Below, piece after piece: positions 6,796-15,361 of a DNA stretch of 64,000 bases; positions within the stretch are counted from its first letter, which is position 1, and each line of letters starts with the position of its first letter. The notes under the pieces are model-generated. The model was not told the origin of the DNA. It ran no database searches and was given only the letters and a program-made list of their open reading frames with translations. The DNA comes from Paenibacillus sp. BIC5C1 (GTDB lineage: Bacteria > Bacillota > Bacilli > Paenibacillales > Paenibacillaceae): assembly GCF_032399705.1 (NCBI RefSeq), contig NZ_CP135922.1, forward strand, positions 5,022,001-5,086,000, read 5' to 3'. A program made the position numbers and the translations under genes.

Positions 6796-9700
6796 TTACC
6801 CCTCGATATATACACCGATGGCTTTGCCCCCAGCTTCAATACGTTGCATCGAATCATTCGTACCGAAGGTAACTTCGGTAACGAGCACATTCTCACGCAG
6901 CACATGATCAAAAGCCTGAATCGCTTCTTGCAAAGCAGAGTCCACATCCAGCGTCAAACGTACTCTTTTCTCAATCGGCAAATCCAGCTTCTTCCGTGTG
7001 TCTTGAACTGCACGAATGACTTCACGGACCCAGCCTTCCTGTTCAAGTTCTGCTGTGATCTCTGTATTGAGAGCTACCGTCAGACCATAGCCGGATGCCG
7101 AGGCAAAACCGGATTTGGCTTGTTTCTCCACCAGCAGTTCTTCACCCGTCACTTGCAGCTCTTCGCCTTCAGGAGAAACGACGTTCAGAACATCTTCTGT
7201 GACCACTTTACGTGTCTCATCTGCTGACATTCCCTTGAAGAAATTCTGCAGGAAACCTACATTTTTACCATATTTTTTACCTGCTACTTTCAGATTAAGC
7301 TTCAAAGTGAAATCAACGAAATCCGCATCATCATGCTCGGTACGAATCGTTTTGACATTGATCTCATCCTTGATGATCTCTTCATAACTTGCCAGATCGA
7401 AGCCTTTATCCAGAGAAACGATCAGTTCGGACAACGGTTGACGTGTCTTGATTCCTGTTTCGTTACGAACGTTACGGGCAAGTTCCACGATTCGGCGTGC
7501 TGTCTCCATATCCTGCTCCAGATTCAAGTCAATCAGCGTTTCATTGGCAACCGGATAATCATCCATATGCACACTCTCACCAGTAGTCAGGTTCAGATAG
7601 ATATCTTCTGCAAGCATTGGTGTGAATGGAGCGACGAGCTTGGCAGTAGTCACCAGCACTTCGGTAAGAGTACGGTAAGCGTCCAGTTTATCTTCTGTCA
7701 ATCCGCTACCCCAGAAACGGTCACGTGAACGACGGATGTACCAGTTACTGAGTTCATCTACAAATGCTTCAATGGCTTTGGAAGAGTTCAGATAGTCGTT
7801 AACAGCCAGCGCTTTTTCCACAACGAGAATCAGGCTGTTCAGTCTGGACAATATCCAACGGTCCAGGTTGTGTGAAGACAACTTGAACGGATGCTCCTGT
7901 GGATCAAATCCATCAATCGTAGCATACAGCGTCAGGAATGCATGGGTATTGACCAGCGTATCCACCATTTTGGATTTCGCTTCGCCCACGATGCCTTTGG
8001 AGAAACGTTTGCTATTCCATGGTGCGCTGTCAGACAACAAAGCCCAGCGGAATGCATCTGTACCGTACTCTTCGATAACTTCCCAAGGATCGATAACGTT
8101 ACCTTTGGATTTGGACATCTTCTGTCCGTTTTCATCGAGAACGTGGCCTGTTGCCATAACCGCTTTATAAGGTGCTTTGCCTGTCAAAAGTGTAGATACA
8201 GCCAGCAAGCTGTAGAACCAGCCACGTGTCTGGTCAATTCCTTCACAGATCATGTCTGCCGGATATTGCTGTTCGAATATTTCTTTATTTTCAAATGGAT
8301 AGTGCTGCTGGGCAAACGGCATGGAGCCGCTGTCGAACCAGACATCGATCACTTCCGGTGTACGTTTCATTTCATATTTGCCACAAGAGCTCATGACTTT
8401 GACGTCATCTACATACGGCTTATGCAGCTCCAAATTCTCAGGTACGTCGCCGATGGCACGAGCACGCAGTTCAGCGATGCTATGCGGAGCGAATTGTTCA
8501 CCTGTCTCTTCACATACCCAGATGTTCAGTGGCGTTCCCCAGTAACGGTCACGACTGATATTCCAGTCTACAAGATCTTCAAGGAACTTCCCGAATCGCC
8601 CATCACGAACGTGGCCTGGGTACCATTCTACTTCACTGTTGTTGGCGATCAGCTGATCCTTGATTGCTGTTGTTTGGATAAACCAGCTGTCCATTGCATA
8701 GTACAGAAGTGGTGTATCACAACGCCAGCAGAACGGGTAGCTGTGCTCATATTTTTCTTTGCTGAACAAACGTCCTTTTTCAGACAGGTATCTTACGATA
8801 TCAATATCGCAATCCTTAACAAAACGTCCGGCAAAATCAGTTACCTGTGGCACAAACTTGCCTTCCAGGTCCACCATATTCACAAAACTGATGCCATTCT
8901 CACGACATACACGATAGTCATCTTCACCATGTGCAGGTGCCATGTGTACAATCCCTGTACCACTTGCATCGGTTACAAAACCTGCACCCAGGATGATGTT
9001 TGCTTTCTCAGCCTGCACGTAGTTGAACGGAGGATCATACGTTTTGCCAACCAGGTCAGAACCTTTCAAGGTACCGATGATTTCATATTCACCTTTGGCA
9101 TCCTTCATGACTTTCTCAACAAGATTAGTCGCCATGATGTACACTTCGTTGTCCTGACGGACACGGGAGTAGTCCATATCCGGATTCACTGCAAGCGCAA
9201 CGTGTGAAGGCAATGTCCAAGGCGTCGTTGTCCAGGCAAGCACGAATTCGCCGCTGTCATCCAGCTTGAATTTGGCTGTAGCACTAAGGTCTTTCACGTC
9301 TTTGTACCCTTGGGCTACCTCATGGGAGCTAAGTGTAGTTTGACAAGACGGACAGTAAGGACTCACACGGTGACCGCGATACAGCAGACCTTTCTCATGA
9401 ATCGTCGCCAGAATGTTCCACACACTTTCGATGTAATTGTTGTCGAGTGTGATATACGGATTATTCATGTCTGTCCAGTAGCCGATACCTTCGGTCAGGT
9501 CGCGCCATTGTTGTTCGTATTCGAACACGCTCGCTTTACATTCGTTAATGAATTTCTCTACGCCATAATCTTCGATTTCCCACTTGTGAGAGATGCCCAG
9601 CTTTTTCTGAACACCGAGTTCTACAGGCAGACCATGTGTATCCCAGCCTGCTTTACGAACGACGCGGTAACCCTTCATTGTGTTATAACGTCCCACGAAA

Positions 9701-9894
9701 TCCTTGATGACCCGTCCCAATACGTGACCGATATGTGGTTTACCATTGGCTGTAGGCGGTCCCTCGTAAAATACGAAGTTTGGCTTACCTTCTCGGTTTT
9801 CAATGGATCTTTTGAATGTATTCTCGGTTTTCCATTTGTTTAACACGCGTAGTTCTCTGGCGCGTGCCTTCTCTTTGACGTCAACTCGTTGCAT
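6796..9894 (-). CDS. ileS: Isoleucyl-tRNA synthetase (eukaryote-like IleRS2 type)
   Basis: A 1032-residue class I aminoacyl-tRNA synthetase that charges tRNA-Ile. The HIGH motif is HIGH at about residues 54-57 within PTANGKPHIGHVLGR, and KMSKSK is near residue 590, with the editing (CP1) domain between. The length and blocks such as YRGHRVSPYCPSCQTTLSS place it with the eukaryote-like IleRS2 group rather than the about 920-residue bacterial IleRS1; IleRS2 enzymes are typically mupirocin-insensitive. The frame is open 13 codons upstream, but the ATG at 9894 has GAAAGGAAG at a good distance. It is expressed behind a T-box leader and an unusual repeat array. Confidence 0.93.
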   Translation of the reverse strand: MQRVDVKEKARARELRVLNKWKTENTFKRSIENREGKPNFVFYEGPPTANGKPHIGHVLGRVIKDFVGRYNTMKGYRVVRKAGWDTHGLPVELGVQKKLGISHKWEIEDYGVEKFINECKASVFEYEQQWRDLTEGIGYWTDMNNPYITLDNNYIESVWNILATIHEKGLLYRGHRVSPYCPSCQTTLSSHEVAQGYKDVKDLSATAKFKLDDSGEFVLAWTTTPWTLPSHVALAVNPDMDYSRVRQDNEVYIMATNLVEKVMKDAKGEYEIIGTLKGSDLVGKTYDPPFNYVQAEKANIILGAGFVTDASGTGIVHMAPAHGEDDYRVCRENGISFVNMVDLEGKFVPQVTDFAGRFVKDCDIDIVRYLSEKGRLFSKEKYEHSYPFCWRCDTPLLYYAMDSWFIQTTAIKDQLIANNSEVEWYPGHVRDGRFGKFLEDLVDWNISRDRYWGTPLNIWVCEETGEQFAPHSIAELRARAIGDVPENLELHKPYVDDVKVMSSCGKYEMKRTPEVIDVWFDSGSMPFAQQHYPFENKEIFEQQYPADMICEGIDQTRGWFYSLLAVSTLLTGKAPYKAVMATGHVLDENGQKMSKSKGNVIDPWEVIEEYGTDAFRWALLSDSAPWNSKRFSKGIVGEAKSKMVDTLVNTHAFLTLYATIDGFDPQEHPFKLSSHNLDRWILSRLNSLILVVEKALAVNDYLNSSKAIEAFVDELSNWYIRRSRDRFWGSGLTEDKLDAYRTLTEVLVTTAKLVAPFTPMLAEDIYLNLTTGESVHMDDYPVANETLIDLNLEQDMETARRIVELARNVRNETGIKTRQPLSELIVSLDKGFDLASYEEIIKDEINVKTIRTEHDDADFVDFTLKLNLKVAGKKYGKNVGFLQNFFKGMSADETRKVVTEDVLNVVSPEGEELQVTGEELLVEKQAKSGFASASGYGLTVALNTEITAELEQEGWVREVIRAVQDTRKKLDLPIEKRVRLTLDVDSALQEAIQAFDHVLRENVLVTEVTFGTNDSMQRIEAGGKAIGVYIEG

Positions 9895-10125
9895 GATGAT
9901 CTTCCTTTCGAGATATAGTTGTGGACCGTCCACAAAAAGCGTTTCAATCCCCCTAAATCCCCCTTACCAAGGGGGACCCCATAGGTGCTCCGCCCTCTGG
10001 ACACCCGGAAATGGTTGTCTGTGGCGGGAACTGCGACGGCGTTGGCGAGGGTGTGTATGGTGGAGTCGGCCCTCTTGCGGCTGTCCCCTTCGGGAACGCC
10101 GCAGGGCCTTACCGCGAGAAGGGAG
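9895..10125. other. Non-coding ileS leader segment with small GC-rich hairpins
   Basis: This segment lies between the ileS start and the repeat array. It holds a short palindrome (9919-9935, TTGTGGAC/GTCCACAA), a CCCCCTT/AAGGGGG hairpin (9959-9975) and a UUCG-loop hairpin GCGGC/GCCGC (10076-10103). It is much richer in G+C than neighbouring genes. No credible gene is seen. Confidence 0.6.
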
Positions 10126-10456
10126 TTGCCGGACGCTTTGCTCCTCCGGCGGCTGGCTCTCTCCTTGAGGTCCCTTCGGGCCTCATGGACGTTCGCCTTG
10201 GCGAACCCCTGCTGCCGGTCGCTTCGCTTGCCCGGCGAGGGCTCTCTCCTTGAGGTCCCTTCGGCCCTCATGGACGCTCGCCTTGGCGAACCCCTGCTGC
10301 CGGACGCTTCGCTCGCCCGGCGGTGGGCTCTCTCCTTGAGGTCCCTTTGGGCCTCATGTACGCTCGCCTTGGCGAACCCCTGCTGCCGGTCGCTTCGTTC
10401 CTCCGGCGGTTGGCTCTCTCCTTGAGGCACCTTCGGGCCTCATGGGCGTTCGCCTT
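10126..10456. repeat. 85-86 bp GC-rich tandem repeat array in the ileS leader
   Basis: Units begin with GGCTCTCTCCTTGAGG at 10155, 10240, 10326 and 10412, giving periods of 85, 86 and 86 bp, with partial units at both ends (from about 10126 and to about 10456). Each full unit contains GAGG..CCC-TTCG-GG..CCTC, the perfect palindrome GTTCGCC-TT-GGCGAAC and a CCGG-flanked third hairpin. The periods are not all multiples of three, so a continuous protein repeat is unlikely. Both strands are fortuitously open. It lies between the T-box terminator and ileS, so it is transcribed when the T-box reads through. Confidence 0.85.
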
Positions 10457-10464
10457 TTTTTGGA

Positions 10465-10760
10465 CACAAAAAAACCTCATCCCTGGAAAGGGACGAGGTT
10501 ATGCTCGCGTTACCACCCTAATTCTGTTCATCACAAACCACATCCAATATAAATTGGGTATGCTCTGTCATCAACAGCGCTTATGCCCCGCTTAACTACA
10601 GCAGGGTGCCGATATAACGTTCGGCTCACGGTTTCGCTTACACACGGCCAATCCTTCACCGCTTCAGCGTCACTTCTCCGGGGAGATATTCGGCTATAAC
10701 TCATCCATTGGCTTGCACCAGACGCCAACTCTCTGAGGGATGAGATCATAACGTACTGAA
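10465..10760 (-). promoter_or_regulatory. T-box riboswitch leader of ileS
   Basis: The minus strand shows the T-box core AGGGTGGTAACGCG (10506-10519), followed by a terminator stem AACCTCGTCCC/GGGATGAGGTT and a T-run (10468-10500). The core can pair alternatively to form the antiterminator. Upstream is a stem I-like region with an apical stem CTCATCC/GGATGAG and a GGTG-containing loop, and a GAATATC segment holding a candidate ATC (Ile) specifier at 10685-10687. Uncharged tRNA-Ile would stabilise read-through into ileS. The core and terminator are clear; the specifier assignment is tentative. Confidence 0.92.
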
Positions 10761-10793
10761 CCCGTCATGGAATCACTATTCATTATGAATATA

Positions 10794-10822
10794 GTTATAG
10801 CCTCTTTACAGGCAAAAGTCAA
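10794..10822 (-). promoter_or_regulatory. Sigma-A promoter of the ileS T-box transcript
   Basis: Minus-strand TTGACT (10817-10822), a 17-bp spacer and TATAAC (10794-10799), about 35 bp before stem I of the T-box. It starts just inside the divIVA-ileS gap, so ileS has its own transcript. Confidence 0.75.
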
Positions 10823-10835
10823 CCAGGCGGATAGA

Positions 10836-11345
10836 CTAATAAATTTCCTTCATTTCCCGCTCACGGTCACGGACTTCCTGCTCCCGGCTCTCCAGCGCTT
10901 CCCAACCATCCTGAGTCAACAATTCAAGCTGTGCTTCCACAAGTGTACGGAAACGGGCACGATAGATGGACGCCTGCTTTTTCAGCTCTTCGACTTCCAA
11001 AGCAATTTTGCGTGATTTAGACAAAGATTCGTTTACGATCCGGTCCGCATTTTTCTCGGCTTCCTTCACGATCAACTGTGCTTCTTTTTTCGCATTGTTC
11101 TTCACATCATCCGCAGCTTCCTGCGCAATGATGATCGTTTTGCTCAGCGTCTCTTCAATCGTTGCAAAATGATCAAGCTTCTCCTGAACGGACAGCAACT
11201 GATTGCTCAGCTCTTTGTTTTCGCGAATGACGCCTTCGTAATCTTTGATGACTTGATCCAGGAATTCATTGACCTCATCCTCGTCATACCCGCGCAAACG
11301 TCGGGAAAATTCCTTGTTGTGTATGTCCAGCGGCGTTAATGGCAT
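10836..11345 (-). CDS. divIVA: Cell division and polarity protein DivIVA
   Basis: A 169-residue coiled-coil scaffold that binds negatively curved membrane at septa and poles. The N-terminal lipid-binding domain begins MPLTPLDIHNKEFSRRLRGY, with DEDEVNEFLDQ following, and the rest is a long coiled coil rich in E, K and A. The frame is open for 33 more codons upstream, but the ATG at 11345 has AGGAGGTGG in place and gives the canonical N-terminus. It lies downstream of ylmH with a 239-bp gap, which suggests its own promoter. Confidence 0.95.
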   Translation of the reverse strand: MPLTPLDIHNKEFSRRLRGYDEDEVNEFLDQVIKDYEGVIRENKELSNQLLSVQEKLDHFATIEETLSKTIIIAQEAADDVKNNAKKEAQLIVKEAEKNADRIVNESLSKSRKIALEVEELKKQASIYRARFRTLVEAQLELLTQDGWEALESREQEVRDREREMKEIY

Positions 11346-11551
11346 GCTGTCCACCTCCTGTAAAAGTTCCTTCCCGGGCTGAGAAGGTTTGCAGCATATG
11401 GGTTCCACCCAAGGGGCCGTATATGTGATGCCCAATCCTGGCACGAATACGGAATGCAGGACCAGACTCTGATCCTTTGGCGGTCATATCAACCTTTGCT
11501 TTAATGTATATCGGAAACACCGAATGTTTTTTGCACCTTTACCTTAAACAT

Positions 11552-11559
11552 TTCGACAA
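11552..11559 (-). promoter_or_regulatory. Possible Spo0A box upstream of divIVA
   Basis: A perfect TTGTCGAA on the minus strand lies in the 239-bp gap between ylmH and divIVA, about 200 bp before the divIVA start. A single 8-bp match could be chance. I see no clear matching promoter elements beside it. Confidence 0.25.
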
Positions 11560-11584
11560 GAAAGCTGGTTTTCCTGCAACACAC

Positions 11585-12367
11585 TTAGGCAAATTTGCCG
11601 ATTTTTACGCGGCAGCGTCCCTTTTTGGTCAACCCATCCTGTTCCATCACCTTGAATCGACCAAATCCTTGAATGGATACCACATCTCCCGCCTTCAGCG
11701 CTTTGGACGGATCTTCCTCCACTTTCCAATTCACACGACAACGGCCAGCCTTGATCGGAACGAGAACTTTACTGCGACTAAGCCGATACACATCTGCACA
11801 GATGCCATCTAAACGCAGGGAAGCCACGGTAATGTCCATCGTCTCCAGCTTGCTCTCGGACCATTTCAGCTGATCCAGTGCCAACAGCTCCGTAAACACA
11901 TGTACCCGGTGTACTTGATTCAGTTGAAGCGATAAAAAAGCGCCGGTTTCCGACGCCACCACCGTATGGCACCCGTCCTCCAGCACTTGAATATCACCGA
12001 TCTTGCCACGTTTCATGCCAAGCCCGAGCAGGGCACCCATATAGTCCCCATGCTCCAGCTCTTTGATTTTCTGATCGTCAGACGTAATGCTCATCACCTG
12101 CATACCCATATCCTCATCGTCCAGATACCGATAATCCGGTGCAATCAGCGCACGCTTACGTTCAGCTGTTTCATAACCACCATCCAGACGAATCTGTACA
12201 TCATCTCGACGGTTCACAAGTGTTTGTAAAATAAAGACCTGCCTGGGATCAAGAAAGTCAGTTAGCTTCATGTCATGATACTTACCTGCCCGTTCAACCC
12301 AGTCTGAGGCTTTATCCACAAAATCCCGCTCATCATGACTAAAATGCTCGTAAATCTCACCGCTCAT
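11585..12367 (-). CDS. ylmH: YlmH RNA-binding protein with S4 domain
   Basis: A 260-residue protein of the YlmH family. The N-terminal two thirds carries the FLDPRQVFILQ and GYETAERKRA blocks typical of the family, and an S4 RNA-binding domain lies at about residues 183-245 (LRLDGICADVYRLSRSK onward). The family is associated with ribosome-associated quality control and with division-cluster context in Firmicutes. It sits between ylmG (16 bp upstream) and divIVA, in the conserved ylm order. Confidence 0.92.
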   Translation of the reverse strand: MSGEIYEHFSHDERDFVDKASDWVERAGKYHDMKLTDFLDPRQVFILQTLVNRRDDVQIRLDGGYETAERKRALIAPDYRYLDDEDMGMQVMSITSDDQKIKELEHGDYMGALLGLGMKRGKIGDIQVLEDGCHTVVASETGAFLSLQLNQVHRVHVFTELLALDQLKWSESKLETMDITVASLRLDGICADVYRLSRSKVLVPIKAGRCRVNWKVEEDPSKALKAGDVVSIQGFGRFKVMEQDGLTKKGRCRVKIGKFA

Positions 12368-12383
12368 CTATGTTCACCCTACC

Positions 12384-12653
12384 TTAATATACAAAGTATC
12401 GGAGGACGGAGATCAGCCCATTAAGCGCGAGTTGAAGAACGATCAACGCCACAATCGGTGAAATATCCAACACACCGAACAAAGGCGGAATAAATCGGCG
12501 GAAAGGTCTCAAATATGGTTCCACAAACTTACCTAGCCATTCACCGATGAAGCTCTCCCGTGCGTTGGGAAGCCATGACATCAATATGTAGACAATGACC
12601 ATGTAAAAGTAAATCTGGTATAACGTGTACAACACGCTTTCAATCTGGTACAA
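12384..12653 (-). CDS. ylmG: YggT-family membrane protein YlmG
   Basis: An 89-residue protein with two transmembrane helices separated by a loop with PYLRPFRRFIPP, the YggT signature, and then DISPIVALIVL. Translation probably begins at TTG (12653) with GAGGTG 8 bases upstream; the Shine-Dalgarno overlaps the sepF end. YggT proteins are linked to division and membrane organisation. The gene is tightly packed between sepF and ylmH. Confidence 0.88.
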   Translation of the reverse strand: MYQIESVLYTLYQIYFYMVIVYILMSWLPNARESFIGEWLGKFVEPYLRPFRRFIPPLFGVLDISPIVALIVLQLALNGLISVLRYFVY

Positions 12654-12660
12654 AAGTGGC

Positions 12661-13128
12661 TCACCTCATTCTGTTATAATCTTGCTCGCTGTCAGCCAGT
12701 ATTTCCGTAATTGAACCCTGAATTTCAACCGTATCTGGCGTACAGAGAAAAATGTTGCCGCCAATTTTTGAAATACCGCCGCCCAGTGCGTACACTGTGC
12801 CACTCAAAAAATCAATGACGCGCAGAGCCTGATCCTGACGCACCCGCTGCAGGTTAACGACAACGGTACGATGGGAGCGCAGATGGTCAGCAATCTCTTG
12901 TGCTTCGTCATAAGAACGCGGTTCATAAAGGACGACTTTAACATTTTTCTGGGAATGAATGCTCACCACATTATTACCCCTTTGGTTTCTACGTTTATCG
13001 AGACTTGAGGTTTCAGCTTCCTGTTGATCAGGATCATGTTCCTCTTGTGCCGCCATACGCTCACGTTCCACAATCTCTTCCTCTTCCTGAAGCCCGAGGA
13101 AATTCATAAACTTATTCATTACGCCCAT
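12661..13128 (-). CDS. sepF: Cell division protein SepF
   Basis: A 155-residue FtsZ-associated septum assembly protein. The N-terminal amphipathic membrane-binding helix is GVMNKFMNFLGL, followed by a charged linker and the SepF core from about residue 65 (VVLYEPRSYDEAQEIADHL, RVIDFLSGTVYALGG). The ATG has GGAGG 7 bases upstream. It overlaps the ylmE end by 10 bp. It helps tether and bundle FtsZ, whose gene is 5 kb upstream. Confidence 0.95.
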   Translation of the reverse strand: MGVMNKFMNFLGLQEEEEIVERERMAAQEEHDPDQQEAETSSLDKRRNQRGNNVVSIHSQKNVKVVLYEPRSYDEAQEIADHLRSHRTVVVNLQRVRQDQALRVIDFLSGTVYALGGGISKIGGNIFLCTPDTVEIQGSITEILADSEQDYNRMR

Positions 13129-13820
13129 TGCGAACCCTCCTCTTTTCCTACGAGAATCGATCCAAGCCGAACCCAGGTTGCCCCTTCTTCAATCGCCACT
13201 TCAAAATCATTGGACATGCCCATCGACAACTCGGTCAATGGCTCCGCTGTTAAAGCTTGTCCATTCAAATGGTCTCTAAGCTCACGCAGTCCGCGAAACA
13301 CGGGACGTGTAAGCTCCGGATCTTCCTCATGGGGTGCCATGGTCATCAGGCCGATGACCTTCAGGTTGTTGAACGAACTGATTTCACGCAAAAAGGAACT
13401 CGCCTGTTCAGGCTGCAAGCCAAACTTGCTTTCTTCACCCGAAATGTTTACCTGCAATAGTGTTTCCACCTGGATGCCAAGAGACGCCGCCTTTTTATCC
13501 AACTCCTTGGCCAGGGACAAACGATCCAGTGAATGTATGTAACGGAATTTACCGATGACGTCCTTCACCTTATTCGTCTGTAAATGACCGATAAAATGCC
13601 AGGTTCCCTGCTGACCGAATGCTTCCCATTTCGCTTGTGCATCCTGCCAGCGGTTTTCGCCAATATGCTCAAGACCGTGGTCCAGCACAGCTCCCGTTGT
13701 TTCAAGTGAGACGTATTTCGTGACAGCAATCACATTGACATCTTCACGTTGACGGCCACTGCGCTGACACGCGGCTTCGATCTTCTGATTTACTAGTTGT
13801 ATACGCTCCTCCAATGACAC
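13119..13820 (-). CDS. ylmE: YggS-family PLP homeostasis protein
   Basis: A 233-residue fold-type III PLP-binding protein. The PLP lysine is in VIAVTKYVS (about residue 34), and the GENRWQDAQAKW, WHFIGHLQTNK and MGMSNDFEVAIEEGATWVRLG blocks are diagnostic of YggS/YlmE/PLPBP. The family balances pyridoxal phosphate and amino acid pools and has no established catalytic activity. The start is GTG with GAGGTG that also forms the ylmD stop. It overlaps sepF by 10 bp, so it is in the same operon. Confidence 0.93.
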   Translation of the reverse strand: MSLEERIQLVNQKIEAACQRSGRQREDVNVIAVTKYVSLETTGAVLDHGLEHIGENRWQDAQAKWEAFGQQGTWHFIGHLQTNKVKDVIGKFRYIHSLDRLSLAKELDKKAASLGIQVETLLQVNISGEESKFGLQPEQASSFLREISSFNNLKVIGLMTMAPHEEDPELTRPVFRGLRELRDHLNGQALTAEPLTELSMGMSNDFEVAIEEGATWVRLGSILVGKEEGSQWA

Positions 13821-13826
13821 AGAGGG

Positions 13827-14720
13827 TCACCTCTCTTCCAGCCCAATCCAGCTCGCCATTCTCCCGGTAATGCCATTTTCTTTACGATACGAGAAAAATA
13901 GCTCGGGATTGCAGCTTGTACACCAAGTTGTACATTCGATATGATCCGGCAATATTCCTGCTTTCATCATAATGTGTCGATTGCATTCTTTCAAGTTTAA
14001 CATCGTTTTGCCATTTCCGGCAGCTCGATATACTTGATTGGATGCAGAGTTCTTGTATTCATCATTACCCGAGGAGTGGTCCAGCCAAACCCGTACATGC
14101 TGCATAACCGCTTCATCCACTTCATAACAGCAATCCCCAATGGAGGGACCTATTGCAGCATGGATATCCTGTCTGCGACTTCCATATTCCTGCTCCATCT
14201 TTTCGACCATCGATTCGGCTATACCGGCAACTGTACCTTTCCATCCGGCATGAGCTAGCCCCACCGCTTGTTGTACGGGGTCATAGAAATAAAGGGGTAC
14301 ACAATCTGCATAAAAGGAAGTCAGCAGCACACCAGGCACATTAGTGATCAACCCATCCGTATCCTGTAATGCAGACTGTCGATCCAGCAAACCTTTGCCC
14401 CGCTCTTGAGCCGTGATTACAGCGACATGGTTACCGTGTACCTGTTCTCCACAAGTCCAGGATTCCAAAGGAAAACCCAGCTTTTCAGCTACAAGTTTAC
14501 GATTATTCAGCACGTCAGCCGGATCATCACCAACATGATAGGCGCAGTTTAGACTGGCGTAAGGTGTGCTTCCGACACCGCCTTGCCTTGTCGTAAAACC
14601 GGCATTCATATGCTTAAACTGCAATTTCCACGGCTCCACATATAATAACAACGGGTCAGGACCCCAATCTGAGTTCTGGCTTCCCGACCGTATTTCCTTA
14701 TCCAAAATAAACGGTTCCAT
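13827..14720 (-). CDS. pgeF: Multicopper polyphenol oxidase-fold protein YlmD/PgeF
   Basis: A 297-residue protein of the YlmD/YfiH family. The zinc or copper ligands are visible in the GEQVHGNHV, SFYADCVPLYF and GLAHAGWKGTV motifs, and the C-terminal GPSIGDCCYEV is also conserved. E. coli YfiH/PgeF acts in peptidoglycan precursor editing, and homologues show purine nucleoside phosphorylase activity. The ATG has GAGGTG 5 bases upstream. It is 6 bp before ylmE, so they are co-transcribed. Confidence 0.92.
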   Translation of the reverse strand: MEPFILDKEIRSGSQNSDWGPDPLLLYVEPWKLQFKHMNAGFTTRQGGVGSTPYASLNCAYHVGDDPADVLNNRKLVAEKLGFPLESWTCGEQVHGNHVAVITAQERGKGLLDRQSALQDTDGLITNVPGVLLTSFYADCVPLYFYDPVQQAVGLAHAGWKGTVAGIAESMVEKMEQEYGSRRQDIHAAIGPSIGDCCYEVDEAVMQHVRVWLDHSSGNDEYKNSASNQVYRAAGNGKTMLNLKECNRHIMMKAGILPDHIECTTWCTSCNPELFFSYRKENGITGRMASWIGLEER

Positions 14721-14771
14721 CTTCTCACCTCACAACTTCCAGTGTACCAAATGAACCCCGTTCTGTCTCGG

Positions 14772-15161
14772 TTATATCGTCCGGCGCTGGTTCCGATTTA
14801 AACGTTCAATACGTTCGACCCGGTCCATCCGGCCGTTCTGTTCGTCATACAACCGGGCTTCACGGTCGCGCTCATCGTAGTTAGTTTCCTTAATTTCATC
14901 CATTTTAACCAAAATGACATCCGAACCGATCTTCACAATATTTCTCCAAGGGATGACCAGATCCGTTCCCCCGCCGAACAGCCCCATAAAACGACTGTAG
15001 CCTGGTACAACAATCGCTTCAATTCGTCCCTGCTTCAGATCCAGCTCCAAATCGCTAATCTGACCCAGTCTTTTGCCATCCGTTATGTTAATAACATCTT
15101 TGGTTTGAAAATCCGAAATTTTCATCCCGCTACCCGCCGCTTCACCTGTGTTCACTTTCAT
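14772..15161 (-). CDS. ylmC: YlmC/YmxH-family PRC-barrel protein
   Basis: A 129-residue protein with a PRC-barrel domain (about residues 13-95), including MKISDFQTKDVINITDGKR and an FGGGTDLVIPWRNIVKIG block. The C-terminal tail is highly charged (RERD, RMDRVERIERL). In Firmicutes ylmC/ymxH is sporulation-associated. The start is uncertain: the first in-frame ATG (15161) has a G-run 9 bases away, while an internal ATG at 15125 gives the family-like N-terminus but has a poor ribosome site. It lies after the sigG terminator, so it begins a new transcript. Confidence 0.85.
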   Translation of the reverse strand: MKVNTGEAAGSGMKISDFQTKDVINITDGKRLGQISDLELDLKQGRIEAIVVPGYSRFMGLFGGGTDLVIPWRNIVKIGSDVILVKMDEIKETNYDERDREARLYDEQNGRMDRVERIERLNRNQRRTI

Positions 15162-15304
15162 TTGGTCACGCCCCCCGATTAATCCGCTTCTGCCCGTTCT
15201 CCGCTTCTATACAATATATGTTTCTTACGCGAAAAATGTCCTCTTTTTCGAAGGAAAGGCAACCGAACAAATCCAAATATCTCTGATGTCGAAATCCAAA
15301 AAGC

Positions 15305-15344
15305 AAAAAGACGATCAAAGGAATATTTCTTCCCTTTGATCGCC
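15305..15344 (-). terminator. Rho-independent terminator of sigG
   Basis: A 10-bp stem CGATCAAAGG/CCTTTGATCG with an 11-base loop, followed by a T-run on the minus strand, 18 bp after the sigG stop. Confidence 0.88.
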
Positions 15345-15361
15345 TCTTGGCTAACCCCTTG

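Noticed and set aside
7891..9207. A 438-codon plus-strand open frame opposite ileS
   Set aside because: It is antisense to a firmly identified gene, rich in Cys, His and Phe as shadow frames are, with no ribosome site.
9840..10430. A 196-codon minus-strand open frame over the repeat array (and a 146-codon plus-strand frame opposite)
   Set aside because: The repeats have 85/86 bp periods that change frame, both strands are open because the DNA is GC-rich, composition is Arg/Ser/Ala biased, there is no ribosome site, and the frame overlaps the ileS N-terminus.
10126..10456. The repeat array as a CRISPR
   Set aside because: Units are contiguous 85-86 bp copies without unique spacers, and there are no cas genes.
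11284..11520. A 78-codon minus-strand frame upstream of divIVA
   Set aside because: No ribosome site, it overlaps the divIVA start in another frame, and has no family features.
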